Shown: positions 7,393-16,438 of the stretch, piece by piece
Layout: each line of letters begins with the position of its first letter
How positions within the stretch are numbered: the stretch's first letter is position 1
NCBI RefSeq assembly: GCF_019511375.1
Contig: NZ_JAEUAO010000003.1
Span: 496,001-560,000 of the forward strand
Direction: 5' to 3'
Length of the DNA stretch: 64,000 nt
DNA from: Rhizobium herbae
Lineage (GTDB): Bacteria > Pseudomonadota > Alphaproteobacteria > Rhizobiales > Rhizobiaceae
The notes under the pieces: generated by a model
Seen by the model: only the letters and a program-made list of their open reading frames with translations
Database searches by the model: none
Told to the model about the DNA's origin: nothing
Made by a program: the position numbers and the translations under genes

Positions 7393-8724
7393 TTATGCCG
7401 CCGCGAGCTGAACAGCTTCGGCACTGCGGGCATTGTTGACCGCAAAGACCAGCATCGCCAAGGCCGAAATCGCAGCCGGAATGGCGAAGATCAGGAAATT
7501 CTGCTGCAGCGGAAGTTCCTGCGCCAGGAGGACCCCGCCGAGCGTCGGCCCGACGATGGCGCCGACGCGGCCGACGCCGGAAGCCCAGCCGAGCCCGGTA
7601 GAACGCACGGAGAGATTGTAGAGTTGTGCGACACTGGCATAGAGGAGGATCTGCGTGCCAATCGTCGTGGCGCCCGCAATAAAGATTGTCAGGAACAGCA
7701 GCCCCTCCGGCAGGTTGACGCCGATCAGCGCGATCGAGGCGGTGGCGGCGACGAAGAAGCCGACCACCACCTTCGGCAGGCCAAAGCGGTCGCCGAGCCA
7801 GCCGCCGGCGATCGCGCCCGCCATGCCGCCGAAATTGAGCGAGAAGAGGCTCAGGAGGCTGGCCCTCTCGGCATAGCCGGCTTCCTGCAGGACTTTCGGC
7901 AGCCAGGAAGACAGCAGGTAGACGAGCAGCAGACAGCAGAAGAAGGCCACCCACAGCATGAGCGTGCGCAAGCTGCGCTGATGGCGAAACAGCTCGGCCA
8001 CAGATGCAGAAACGCCCATGGTTTCGGTGAAGACCAGCTTGTCGTCGCGGCCAAGGTGCGCCGACGGATCAATCTTCGCGTAGAGCTGCTTGGCCTTCTG
8101 CTGCTCGCCCTGACGGATGAGGAAGCCCAGCGATTCCGGCAGCTTCCACAGGATGACCGGAAGTATCAGCAGCGGCAGCGCGGCAACGAAGAACATCGGC
8201 TTCCAGCCGAACTGCGGGATGAGCCCGATGCCAAGGCTTGCGGCGACCATGCCGCCGACCGAATAGCCGGAGAACATCAGGGCCACCATGGTGCCGCGAA
8301 GGCGCTTCGGCGCGTACTCGTTCATCAACGCCACCGCATTCGGCATGAGCCCGCCGCATCCAAGACCAGCGACGAAGCGGAAGATCTTGAACTCGCCCGG
8401 CGAGCTGGCGAAGCCGGTCAGCAGCGTGGACGCCGTGAAGAGCACGAAGCTGATGGCGATGCCCTTCTTGCGGCCGATCCTGTCTGCAAGCGGTCCGAAA
8501 AAGAGGGCGCCGAACATCATGCCGAACAGCGCCCAGGCCTGCAGGGCGCCGGCCTGCGGCTTGCTCAGGCCCCACTCGGCGATCAGCGTCGGCAGCACTG
8601 TGCCGGCGACGAACACGTCATAGCCGTCGACGATCAGCAGCAGGGCGCAAAGCCCCACTACCAACCACTGGAACCCCCCGAACGGCTTGTTGTCTATCGC
8701 TTCATTTACATCGATGGTGCGCAT
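7393..8724 (-). CDS. benK: Aromatic acid/H+ symporter, MFS (benzoate transporter BenK/PcaK type)
   Basis: A 443-residue twelve-helix inner-membrane transporter of the AAHS family, expected to bring benzoate or a related aromatic acid into the cell. The DGYD motif in the first helix (IVDGYDVFVAGT) is the family hallmark, and GPLADRIGRKKG is the MFS loop 2-3 motif. The ATG at 8724 has AGGAGG at the right distance; a GTG at 8730 is too close to it. It lies 45 bases after benD in the same orientation and before pcaD, which makes benzoate the most likely substrate. The precise substrate is inferred from context. Confidence 0.85.
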   Translation of the reverse strand: MRTIDVNEAIDNKPFGGFQWLVVGLCALLLIVDGYDVFVAGTVLPTLIAEWGLSKPQAGALQAWALFGMMFGALFFGPLADRIGRKKGIAISFVLFTASTLLTGFASSPGEFKIFRFVAGLGCGGLMPNAVALMNEYAPKRLRGTMVALMFSGYSVGGMVAASLGIGLIPQFGWKPMFFVAALPLLILPVILWKLPESLGFLIRQGEQQKAKQLYAKIDPSAHLGRDDKLVFTETMGVSASVAELFRHQRSLRTLMLWVAFFCCLLLVYLLSSWLPKVLQEAGYAERASLLSLFSLNFGGMAGAIAGGWLGDRFGLPKVVVGFFVAATASIALIGVNLPEGLLFLTIFIAGATTIGTQILLYASVAQLYNLSVRSTGLGWASGVGRVGAIVGPTLGGVLLAQELPLQQNFLIFAIPAAISALAMLVFAVNNARSAEAVQLAAA

Positions 8725-8768
8725 GATCACTCCTCCTCGAGTCCGTTACGCATTCTAATTTGAAGTCT

Positions 8769-9557
8769 TCAGCCGGTGTCGCCGCCAGCCACAGGCAACA
8801 CGCTGCCGGTGATGTAGGACGCCTCGTCGGAGGCCAGGAACAGGATCGGTGCGACCTGTTCCTCAATGGTGCCGTAGCGCTTCACGAAGCTGGTTTCCTT
8901 CACCTGACGCACAACATCGGCCATCCAGCCCTTTTCATCGGTGGAGTCGCCGGCGGCATTGCGCGGGATTCGGCGGGATGGCGCCTCGGTGCCGCCAGGC
9001 GCGGTTGCGACTACACGGATATTGCGCTGCGCCAGTTCCATCGCCAGCGATTGGGTGATGGCGTTCACGCCGCCTTTGGCTGCGGAATAGGGCACGCGGT
9101 GGATGCCTCGCGTCGCGTTCGACGACACGTTGACGATCGTGCCGCCCCCGCGCGCGAACAGATGCGGCAGGACGGCGTGGCAGCAGTAGAGCGTCGGCAT
9201 CAGCGAGCGGCGGATTTCGGCATCAATCTGCGGCGGCTCGAATTCCGCGTAGGGACGCATGCGGATCGCCCCGCCGACATTGTTGATCAGGATGTCGATG
9301 CCGCCGAACGTTTCGGCGGCAAACCGCATCGCGGCGGCTGCCCCCTCATAGGTTTCGAGGTCGGCGTTGAAGGCAGCAGTTTCAAAGCCCCCGGCTTCGG
9401 CCGCCACCTCGGCGACGAACTCTGCGCGATCAACGAGCAGCACCTTGCCACCTTCCCGCGCGGCGCGCAGCGCCACAGCGCGGCCGATCCCCTGCGCGGC
9501 GCCGGTCACAACCAGCACCTTGCCGGTGAAACGGCCCGCGAAACGAGGCGCACTCAT
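8769..9557 (-). CDS. benD: 1,6-dihydroxycyclohexa-2,4-diene-1-carboxylate dehydrogenase
   Basis: A 262-residue SDR enzyme that oxidises benzoate cis-diol to catechol with loss of CO2, producing NADH. It shows VTGAAQGIGRAVA near residues 18-30, NNVGG, the catalytic NVSSNA and YSAAKGG, and a family-type C-terminus. The start overlaps the benC stop (ATGA) and is preceded by GGGAGG within benC. Position after benABC and before the aromatic-acid transporter is the classical ben order. Confidence 0.92.
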   Translation of the reverse strand: MSAPRFAGRFTGKVLVVTGAAQGIGRAVALRAAREGGKVLLVDRAEFVAEVAAEAGGFETAAFNADLETYEGAAAAMRFAAETFGGIDILINNVGGAIRMRPYAEFEPPQIDAEIRRSLMPTLYCCHAVLPHLFARGGGTIVNVSSNATRGIHRVPYSAAKGGVNAITQSLAMELAQRNIRVVATAPGGTEAPSRRIPRNAAGDSTDEKGWMADVVRQVKETSFVKRYGTIEEQVAPILFLASDEASYITGSVLPVAGGDTG

Positions 9558-10576
9558 GCGGCCTCCCTCGCCGCCGCATTGGGCGTAAACTTCTCGTAAT
9601 GGAAGCTCTGCGGCTTTACGCCCTGCTCGTCAAAATGCTTGCGCACGGCATCAACCATGGGCGGCGGGCCGCAGAGATAGACGTCCACATCACCGTTATG
9701 CAGCACCTCTGCCGGTACATGCTGGGTCACCCAGCCCTTGCGCGGATGACTGGAGGCTTCCTCGGCGACGACGGTGCTGTAGGTGAAATTGGGGAGCCGT
9801 TTGGCATAAGCCTCGATCTCGTCGACTAGCACCAGGTCCAGGTCCCGGGTCACGCCGTAGATGAGGTGAACCTGCTGCTGAGAATTCGCACGCGCCAGCA
9901 CTTCGAGCATCGACAGGAACGGCGCGAGACCGGTGCCGCCGGCAAGAAACAGCAGCGGCCTCTGGGCGTCGCGCAGGTAAAAACTCCCGAGCGGCCCTGT
10001 CAGCTCGAGTTTCGTGCCGACCTCCGCGCGTTCCAACCAGGTGCTCATCAACCCGCCAGGCATCTTCTTGATCAGGAAGCCGACGCGCCCTTCGCCCGGC
10101 GCCGAGCTGAAGGAATAGGAACGGCTCTGACCGCTGCCGGGGACGTCGATGTTGACGTACTGGCCGGGCAAAAAGGCAGGCGCGGCATTCACGTCCAGCT
10201 CCAGTACGATCGCGGCATCGTTGTGGGGGCTGACGCGCGCCACTGTCGCGGAGAACGTCTGCTGCCCCGTCTTGCACGCCACCGATGTCGTCGGCACGGC
10301 GATCACGCAGTCGGAGGACGGCCTCATCTGGCAGGTCAGCACAAGGCCGCTTTCGGCCTCGTCCGCCGTCAGCGCATCGTCGATGAAATCGTCACCGAGG
10401 TCGTAGCTGCCGCTCTCGGCCCGGCACTTGCAGGTGCCGCACACGCCGTCGGAACAGTCCATCGGCAGGTTGATCTTGCTGCGGAAGGCGGCATCGAGAA
10501 CCTTCTCGCCATCTTTGCACTCGATGAACCGGGTTACCCCGTCCTCGAAGTTCAATGCGATCCTGTAGCAGGCCAT
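9554..10576 (-). CDS. benC: Benzoate 1,2-dioxygenase, electron-transfer reductase component
   Basis: A 340-residue reductase passing electrons from NADH to the oxygenase BenAB. The N-terminal plant-type [2Fe-2S] domain has CSDGVCGTCKC and the fourth ligand in LTCQM. It is followed by an FAD domain (RSYSFSSAPG) and an NAD domain (FLAGGTGLAPFLSML), with a C-terminal CGPPPMVDAV. Length matches the BenC family. The ATG is preceded by an excellent GAGGAGG site. It lies 39 bases after benB and overlaps benD by four bases. Confidence 0.95.
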   Translation of the reverse strand: MACYRIALNFEDGVTRFIECKDGEKVLDAAFRSKINLPMDCSDGVCGTCKCRAESGSYDLGDDFIDDALTADEAESGLVLTCQMRPSSDCVIAVPTTSVACKTGQQTFSATVARVSPHNDAAIVLELDVNAAPAFLPGQYVNIDVPGSGQSRSYSFSSAPGEGRVGFLIKKMPGGLMSTWLERAEVGTKLELTGPLGSFYLRDAQRPLLFLAGGTGLAPFLSMLEVLARANSQQQVHLIYGVTRDLDLVLVDEIEAYAKRLPNFTYSTVVAEEASSHPRKGWVTQHVPAEVLHNGDVDVYLCGPPPMVDAVRKHFDEQGVKPQSFHYEKFTPNAAAREAA

Positions 10577-10615
10577 GAACCCTCCTCCTCTATTCGTAGC
10601 GGCCAGCGACGCCTG

Positions 10616-11104
10616 TCAGATGTGATAGACGTCGATGACCTGGCGGATGTAGTCGTTCTTCAGCACGATCTTCTTGCTGGCGATCAGCAACCCGCCGTCG
10701 CTCTTGCGCAGGGTGACGAACATGGTGCCGAAGAACTGGTCGGTAACCTTGTAGCGATGGTTCAGCGTGTGGAAGTTGTAGCGCACGTCGACTTCGTCGC
10801 CCCGGTGCGCCACTACTTCGACGTTGGAGACGTTGTGGCTGGTGCGCGGTTCCGGCGTGGAGGCGCCGGAACGCTCGGTCTTGATGCGGAACACTCGGTC
10901 TTCCAGGCCGTCGCGGTTCGCGTAGTAGATCAACGAGATCTGCGACTGCGGGTCTTCAGTAAGCTGGTCGTTGTCGTCCCAGGCCGGCATCCAGTAGGTC
11001 ACGTCTGGCGCGTAGCAGGTCAGCCATTCGTCCCACGCACGGTCGTCCAGAAGGCGCGCCTCCCGATAGAGGAAAGCGCAGATGGCGTCATAGGAAAGGC
11101 TCAT
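10616..11104 (-). CDS. benB: Benzoate 1,2-dioxygenase, small (beta) subunit
   Basis: A 162-residue structural subunit of the ring-hydroxylating dioxygenase (SnoaL-like fold). It opens with [19 protein letters not shown] and has the family segment [10 protein letters not shown]. It shows no catalytic residues of its own, as expected for beta subunits. The start at 11104 overlaps the benA stop in an ATGA junction; a longer upstream frame is only antisense-like read-through of benA. It forms the oxygenase with BenA. Confidence 0.94.
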   Translation of the reverse strand: MSLSYDAICAFLYREARLLDDRAWDEWLTCYAPDVTYWMPAWDDNDQLTEDPQSQISLIYYANRDGLEDRVFRIKTERSGASTPEPRTSHNVSNVEVVAHRGDEVDVRYNFHTLNHRYKVTDQFFGTMFVTLRKSDGGLLIASKKIVLKNDYIRQVIDVYHI

Positions 11105-12459
11105 GCGACGACTCCATTCTTCTCGCTGGAGAGCGCCTCGCGCATCACCTTGGCCCAATATTCGTGCTGACGGACGAACAGGCCCTCGTCCTCGCTGCGC
11201 TCCCCGGACAGGAGCGGCTCGATGCCCATGCGCCTGGCGTTCTCGTCAGGACCGTCGATCCACAGAGGGGCGCCGCGCGACAGGTCGTTCCACAGCGCGG
11301 CGGTGCCGGCATAGCCGGCCTGGCAGGCGCGGAACTCCTCGAGGTCGTCGGCAGTGCCCATGCCGGAGACGTTGAAGAAATCCTCGTACTGGCGGATGCG
11401 CAGCCTGCGGTCCTCTTCACTCTCGCCTTTCGGTGCGAAGCAAAAAATGCTGATTTCGGTCTTGTCGACGCTAATCGGACGGGTGACGCGAATTTGCGTC
11501 GAGAACTGGTCCATCAAGAAGACATTCGGATAGATGCAGAGATTGCGGGTCTGGTTGACGATAAAGTCCGCCTTGTCTTCACCGACGCGGGACCTGATCT
11601 CCTCGCGGTGACCGTAAACCGGACGGACCTCCGGGTTCATTGTGTTCGTCCAAAGAAGGATATGACCGTTTTCGAAGCCGTAGACGCCTGCTACAGACCG
11701 GCTCCAGCTGTTTGCATCGACCGCCTTCGTGCCCTCTTCCTTGCGCCGTCCCATGGTCGCCGCATAGTTCCAGTGCACGGAGCTAACGTGATAGCCGTCA
11801 CAGCCATTCTCCATCTGCAGCTTCCAATTGCCGTCGTAGATGTAGGACGAGTTGCCCCGCAGCACTTCCAGCCCGTTTGGCGCCTGGTCGACGATCTGGT
11901 CGATGATGACCTTCGTCTCCCCGAGGTAGTCTTCCAGCGTCTGCACATCCTCCTTGAGGCTGCCGAACAGGAAGCCGCGATAGTTTGCAAATCGCGGCAC
12001 GCGCTTGAGGTCGTGCGAGCCGTCCTTCGCAAACTGCGGCGGATACTGCGTGGATTTCTCGTCCTTGACCTTGAGGAGCTTGCCGGTGTTGGAGAAGGTC
12101 CAGCCGTGGAACGGACAGGTAAAGCTGCCCTTGTTGCCGTGCTTGCGCCTGCAAAGCATCGCACCGCGATGGGCACAGGCATTGATGACGGCGTGCAATT
12201 CCCCGTTCTTGTCGCGGGTCACGACAACCGGCTGACGACCGATCGCGGTCGTGTAATAGTCGTTGTTCTCCGGCACCTGGCTTTCATGGGCCAGATAGAC
12301 CCAGTTGCTCTCGAAGATGTGCTTCATCTCCAGCTCGAACAGGTCTTCATTGGTGAAGATGTCGCGGCGGCAGCGGAATATGCCGGCTTCCTTGTCGTCC
12401 TGCACGGCGGTGGCGAGCAGGTGATCGAGGTCCCGGGCCTTGTCTATAATCGCAGACAT
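11101..12459 (-). CDS. benA: Benzoate 1,2-dioxygenase, large (alpha) subunit
   Basis: A 452-residue Rieske non-haem iron oxygenase that converts benzoate to the 1,2-cis-diol. The Rieske centre is CAHRGAMLC, then CPFHGW (Cys-X-His and Cys-X2-His). The mononuclear iron His pair lies in the [13 protein letters not shown] segment. The start at 12459 is fixed by a GGGAGAGAG site eight bases upstream. An inverted repeat separates it from catA, so a promoter or processing site may lie between the two genes. Confidence 0.95.
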   Translation of the reverse strand: MSAIIDKARDLDHLLATAVQDDKEAGIFRCRRDIFTNEDLFELEMKHIFESNWVYLAHESQVPENNDYYTTAIGRQPVVVTRDKNGELHAVINACAHRGAMLCRRKHGNKGSFTCPFHGWTFSNTGKLLKVKDEKSTQYPPQFAKDGSHDLKRVPRFANYRGFLFGSLKEDVQTLEDYLGETKVIIDQIVDQAPNGLEVLRGNSSYIYDGNWKLQMENGCDGYHVSSVHWNYAATMGRRKEEGTKAVDANSWSRSVAGVYGFENGHILLWTNTMNPEVRPVYGHREEIRSRVGEDKADFIVNQTRNLCIYPNVFLMDQFSTQIRVTRPISVDKTEISIFCFAPKGESEEDRRLRIRQYEDFFNVSGMGTADDLEEFRACQAGYAGTAALWNDLSRGAPLWIDGPDENARRMGIEPLLSGERSEDEGLFVRQHEYWAKVMREALSSEKNGVVA

Positions 12460-12535
12460 GATCTCTCTCCCGCAAAGAACGCGCTGTGACCGGCGCAGCC
12501 TTTGCAACAATGTCGATGATGACGATGGTGTCAGG

Positions 12536-12561
12536 GCCGGCAGCCCACACCGGCTGCCGGC
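12536..12561. terminator. Stem-loop between catA and benA
   Basis: Perfect 10-bp arms (GCCGGCAGCC and GGCTGCCGGC) around a 6-base loop. On the coding (minus) strand no T-run follows, so it is not a classical terminator; it may attenuate or mark the 3' end of catBCA messages before benABCD. Confidence 0.5.
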
Positions 12562-12569
12562 TTTGCCGC

Positions 12570-13508
12570 TCAGGCAGCGGCGCGCTTGCGCTGCTCGTTG
12601 ATCTGGTTGTCGACGCCATTCACGAGCGCCGTGAGATGAATGTCGAACGCGATCTCCGCAAACGGGCCGCTCAGGCCGTTCGCCTCAATGCTGGCCTCGT
12701 CGGTTCGCTCGACAACGGCCGGCACTAGGCCGTCGCGCGTCGCATAGGCGAAATCGTCGTTGACCAGCGGGTCGCCTTCGATGTTGATCTGGGTCGTCAG
12801 CTTACGGTGACCGTCGGCGCTGATGAAGAAGTGGATGTGCGCGGGACGCTGGCCATGGCGGCCAAGCGCAGAAAGCAACTGCTCGGTCGGGCTGCCGGGC
12901 GGCACGCCGTAACCATGCGGGACGATGCTCCGGAACTTGTAACAGCCGTTCTCATCGGTGACGATCGTGCGGCGCATGTTGAACGGCGCCTGCTTTCCGG
13001 TCGGGTCGAAGTGCGAATAGAAACCGCGCGTATCACAGTGCCACACCTCCACCGTGGCGCCCGGCAGCGGCTTGCCGTCGACCCCGTAGACGGTGCCATG
13101 CATGATGAGGGTGTGGCCGTTCTCGTCGGTGCCGTCGTCGAGACGGGCGAAGCCGTGCGACACCGGCGCACCAGCCACGTAAAGCGGTCCCTCGATGGTG
13201 CGCGGGGTAGGATTGTCGATGCCTAGGGCCTTGTCGATCGCGTCGAGACGCTCGTCGAGGAAATGGTCAAGGCCAAGGCCGGGGGAGATCAGGCCCGCCT
13301 GACTGGCGGCGCCGATCTCATTGAGCCAGGCGATACCGGTCCAGTATTCGTCGGGAGTGATGTCGAGATCATCGATCGCCTTGAACAGGTCGGACACAAT
13401 TCGATGAACGATCTCTTTGACGCGCGGATTGCCGTCGGTCCTGTCCAAACCGCTCAGGATCTTGAGAAACTCCTGGATATCCGGTCTGTCGAAAATCTTC
13501 ACGTTCAT
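12570..13508 (-). CDS. catA: Catechol 1,2-dioxygenase (intradiol)
   Basis: A 312-residue Fe(III) enzyme that cleaves catechol to cis,cis-muconate. The iron ligands expected for the family are visible: Tyr in [10 protein letters not shown], Tyr in PHGYGVPP, and the two His in RPAHIHFF. The dimer-forming helical N-terminal domain (about residues 1-100) precedes the GPLYVAGAP strand. The start at 13508 has GGAGGAAT before it; upstream codons in frame belong to the intergenic region. It joins the ben enzymes (supplying catechol) to CatB and CatC (using muconate). Confidence 0.95.
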   Translation of the reverse strand: MNVKIFDRPDIQEFLKILSGLDRTDGNPRVKEIVHRIVSDLFKAIDDLDITPDEYWTGIAWLNEIGAASQAGLISPGLGLDHFLDERLDAIDKALGIDNPTPRTIEGPLYVAGAPVSHGFARLDDGTDENGHTLIMHGTVYGVDGKPLPGATVEVWHCDTRGFYSHFDPTGKQAPFNMRRTIVTDENGCYKFRSIVPHGYGVPPGSPTEQLLSALGRHGQRPAHIHFFISADGHRKLTTQINIEGDPLVNDDFAYATRDGLVPAVVERTDEASIEANGLSGPFAEIAFDIHLTALVNGVDNQINEQRKRAAA

Positions 13509-13581
13509 GTTGATTCCTCCACTTGGATTTTTGAAACTGCGGCGGTTCCCGTCCTCCCGGGACCAACCCCTAACGAAGATT

Positions 13582-13872
13582 CTAGGTATCGTCCTCACGG
13601 ATCGCGGAGGGGTGCCTCAGAAGCGGCGTCACCTCGATGTCCATGAATCTGAATAGCGGAAGTCCCGAGAGAACCTCGTGCAGTTCCGCATTGTCCCTGA
13701 CGTCAAAGACGCTGTAGTTCGCGTACTGACCGGCAATCCGCCAGATATGCCGCCACTTGCCGCTGCGCTGCTGTTCCTGCGAATAGGCCTTCTCCCGGGC
13801 CACGACTTCGGCCACCTCGGCAGCGGGCAGGTCATGGGGAAGGTTCACGTTCATCCGAACATGAAAAAGCAT
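13582..13872 (-). CDS. catC: Muconolactone delta-isomerase
   Basis: A 96-residue enzyme that isomerises muconolactone to 3-oxoadipate enol-lactone. It has the family opening MLFHVRMNVNLP, the EKAYSQEQQRSGKWRHIWRI core and the late LFRFMDIEVTPLLRHPS. Length equals the usual 92-97. It begins four bases after the catB stop and lies ahead of catA, the order catB-catC-catA. Confidence 0.95.
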   Translation of the reverse strand: MLFHVRMNVNLPHDLPAAEVAEVVAREKAYSQEQQRSGKWRHIWRIAGQYANYSVFDVRDNAELHEVLSGLPLFRFMDIEVTPLLRHPSAIREDDT

Positions 13873-13876
13873 GGTC

Positions 13877-15028
13877 TCACCCCACCACACGCAAGGTCGA
13901 AGCTTGCTTGCCATCCCTGCGGAAGCGATTGACGGCTTCCTCGGAGAGCATCACACCGAGCCCTGGACCCGTTGGTAATCGCAGCTCAAAATTCTCGAAG
14001 CGCAGCGGCTCCTCCAGGAGTTCCTCGGTCAGGAGCAGCGGTCCGAAGAACTCGGTGCCCCATTCCAGCTCCTTGACGGTTGCCATCAGCTGAGAGGCAG
14101 CGATCGTGCCGATTGGCCCCTCAAGCATAGTGCCGCCATAAACGCTGACGCCCGCAGCTTCCGCGATCGCGATCACCCGGGCGGCGGCAAACAACCCTCC
14201 GGCCTGCTCGATCTTGATTGAGAACACGTCGGCGGCCCGCGCAGTCGCCGCCTCGAGCGCGCTTTCCGGCCCGACGAGAACCTCGTCGGCCATGATGGCG
14301 ATGGGGGAAACCCGCTGCAGACGGGCGAGCGATGCGATCCCCTCTACCGGTTGTTCGACCAGCACGCAGCCGGCATCGGCCAGGGCCGCGATTGCATTGC
14401 GCGCCTCCCGCTCCCGCCACGCCATGTTCACGTCGACACGTATGGAGGCCATGTCCGGTAGTGCGTTGCGGATAGCGCCCACATGGCGGATGTCATCTTC
14501 AATCGATTTTACGCCGATCTTCAGTTTGAAGTCCTTGTGGCGCCGCCGGTCGAGCATGGCTTGCGCCTCGTCGATGTCCCTGACCGTGTCGCCGGAAGCG
14601 AGCGTCCAGGCGATTGGGAGGCTGTCACGGCGTCGGCCACCAAGCAGTTCGGACATCGGCAGACCGAGGCGGCGCGTATGGCAATCGAGCAGGGCCGCCT
14701 CGACAGCGCATTTGGCGAAGTGATTTCCCTTCACCGCTTTGACGACGAGGTCCATGGCTGCCTGGATGCGCGTCGCGTCACAGCCGATCAGCAGCGGCGC
14801 GATATACGCGTCGATCGTGAGTTTCATGCCTTCCGGGCTTTCGGCCCCGTAGGCGAGACCGCCGATCGTCGTCCCCTCTCCGAGCCCCTCGAAGCCGTCG
14901 GTGCAGCGGACGCGAACGATAGTCATGCTTTGCCGGTTCATGGTCACCATCGACAGCCGATGGGGCCGAATGGTAGGCAGATCGAGTATAATCGTTTCGA
15001 TCTCACTGATGCGGATTTCGGATGACAC
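13877..15028 (-). CDS. catB: Muconate cycloisomerase
   Basis: A 383-residue enolase-superfamily enzyme that converts cis,cis-muconate to muconolactone. Catalytic and metal residues of the muconate lactonising subgroup can be read: the KLK pair in FKLKIGVK, Asp in VDVNMAW, Glu in LVEQPV, Asp in IMADEV, and Lys in FSIKIEQAGG. The start is a GTG at 15028 with AGGGAGG seven bases upstream; ATG-initiated alternatives extend into the regulatory region. It is the first gene of the catabolic transcript and is divergent from catR. Confidence 0.94.
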   Translation of the reverse strand: MSSEIRISEIETIILDLPTIRPHRLSMVTMNRQSMTIVRVRCTDGFEGLGEGTTIGGLAYGAESPEGMKLTIDAYIAPLLIGCDATRIQAAMDLVVKAVKGNHFAKCAVEAALLDCHTRRLGLPMSELLGGRRRDSLPIAWTLASGDTVRDIDEAQAMLDRRRHKDFKLKIGVKSIEDDIRHVGAIRNALPDMASIRVDVNMAWREREARNAIAALADAGCVLVEQPVEGIASLARLQRVSPIAIMADEVLVGPESALEAATARAADVFSIKIEQAGGLFAAARVIAIAEAAGVSVYGGTMLEGPIGTIAASQLMATVKELEWGTEFFGPLLLTEELLEEPLRFENFELRLPTGPGLGVMLSEEAVNRFRRDGKQASTLRVVG

Positions 15029-15103
15029 CGGCTTTCCTCCCTTGAGTACTGGGAAATTAGCGCCCACTTTTGCATCAGTCCAAAACTATAAAAGTTGGAT
15101 TTG

Positions 15104-15118
15104 ATACCTGAAAGGTAT
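15104..15118. promoter_or_regulatory. BenM/CatM-type operator ATAC-N7-GTAT
   Basis: The 15-bp dyad ATACC-TGAAA-GGTAT fits exactly the ATAC-N7-GTAT recognition site established for BenM and CatM of Acinetobacter. It lies in the catB-catR divergent region and overlaps the first in-frame ATG (15117) of the regulator gene. This fits autorepression of catR and muconate-dependent activation of catB. Confidence 0.8.
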
Positions 15119-15122
15119 GATC

Positions 15123-16055
15123 ATGGAGCTCAGGCAACTGCGCTACTTTCTTGCCGTCGCACGCGAACGGAACTTCTCGCGGGCCGCGGAAACCCTGCAT
15201 ATTGCACAGCCGCCCCTCAGCCGGCAGATCCAGCAATTGGAGGACGAACTCGGTGTTCCGCTGATCGACCGCTCGAGCCGTCCTCTCGATCTGACGCAGG
15301 CCGGCCGCTTCTTCTACGAGCAGGCCGGGCAGATCATCGCTCGGACCGAGCACATGCGCGAGCAGACGCGCAAGATCGGCTTGTCGCGGCGGGAGCGCTA
15401 CGTCATCGGCTGCGTCGGCTCGACCCTTTATGGCGGCATCCCGGACCTCGTCCGCCGCATGCGCAAGCGCTGGCCGGATCTTGACATCGAGATCCGGGAA
15501 ATGATGTCAATTGAGCAGGTCACTGCTCTCAAGGAGAGACGGATCGATGTCGGCTTCGGCAGGGTCCGGTTCAACGATAGGGAGATCGAGAGGCTGACGC
15601 TTCGAGAGGAGCGACTGGTCGTCGCCTTCCCCAAGGGACATCCAAAATCGCTTTCCACTGAACCGATTGCCCTTGCCGAACTCGCCGGCGAGCCGCTGGT
15701 CGTCTATCCGTCGGCGCCGCGTCCGAGCTTTGCCGACGAGATCCTCAACATGTTGACGGAGCAAGGCATCTCACCTGGGAGCGTGGAAGAAGTCCGTGAA
15801 ATTCAAACGGCATTGGGTATCGTGGCGGCCGGGGTAAGCTTATGCGTCGTTCCCGCGGCGTCGCAGCGGCAAAGACCCGACGACGTGTGTTACCGTATCA
15901 TAAAAGACGAGAACGCTACCTCCCCGATCATCATGAGTTTCAGGCGCGACGATGCGAAGGGAAGGGTCGAAGAGATCAAGCAGCTCATTCGCGAAATGTA
16001 CGCCGACAACCCCCCTTGGCTGCAACTATCCAACGTTCAACTCGATCAGGCTTGA
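15123..16055 (+). CDS. catR: LysR-family regulator of catechol/benzoate catabolism
   Basis: A 310-residue LysR-type activator. The N-terminal winged helix (MELRQLRYFLAVARERNFSR, then LHIAQPPLSRQIQQLEDELG) is followed by an effector domain of normal length. Sequence style in the DNA-binding part is that of BenM/CatR. ATG 15123 (MELRQL) is preferred to ATG 15117, because AAAGG then lies at proper distance and the operator covers the earlier codon. It is divergent from catB with a BenM-type site between, so it most likely activates the cat and ben genes in response to cis,cis-muconate (and perhaps benzoate). Confidence 0.88.
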   Translation: MELRQLRYFLAVARERNFSRAAETLHIAQPPLSRQIQQLEDELGVPLIDRSSRPLDLTQAGRFFYEQAGQIIARTEHMREQTRKIGLSRRERYVIGCVGSTLYGGIPDLVRRMRKRWPDLDIEIREMMSIEQVTALKERRIDVGFGRVRFNDREIERLTLREERLVVAFPKGHPKSLSTEPIALAELAGEPLVVYPSAPRPSFADEILNMLTEQGISPGSVEEVREIQTALGIVAAGVSLCVVPAASQRQRPDDVCYRIIKDENATSPIIMSFRRDDAKGRVEEIKQLIREMYADNPPWLQLSNVQLDQA

Positions 16056-16438
16056 GTTTTTGCAAGCGCGACTTCCCAAAATCACCGGTGGCGCTCTTGA
16101 AGGGGTGCGAACCCGCGGCCCGCCGGCCACTTGAAACTAACCAATTGAAATAAGGTGACGATGTCCTCACCCCTCCGCGGTGCCGTGCGCCGTCTTGCAG
16201 CAGTTGAAGAGCTTCGGACCAGACGCGGTGGATCGGCAGGATCACTCATCCATTGGAAACGCCGCTGGTTCATCTTGCGGGTACGTCTCAATCTTCGGCG
16301 CGTCTTTCAACCGGCATCGGCCGACTTGCGCAGCTCAGGGCCATCGGAGCAGCCGCACACTGTCACAGTCAACCTGCGCTTCCCATCGTGCATCGAGCTG
16401 TCGCTGAAATCCCGTCAAACGTACGCTCTGGCAAGCGA
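16056..16438. other. Intergenic region, no gene seen
   Basis: The gap lies between catR and the converging large regulator gene. Short frames on both strands have no ribosome site and no recognisable product. No clear terminator hairpin was found. Confidence 0.5.

Noticed and set aside
7339..8763. 474-codon open frame on the plus strand
   Set aside because: Entirely antisense to the aromatic-acid transporter gene; the translation is Arg/Gln/Asp-rich with no domain.
11164..12489. 441-codon open frame on the plus strand
   Set aside because: Antisense to benA, which has an intact Rieske motif and a well-placed ribosome site.
15029..15103. Further CatR sites such as AACTATAAAAGTT near 15084
   Set aside because: Only partial symmetry; it may be a secondary site but cannot be supported from the sequence alone.
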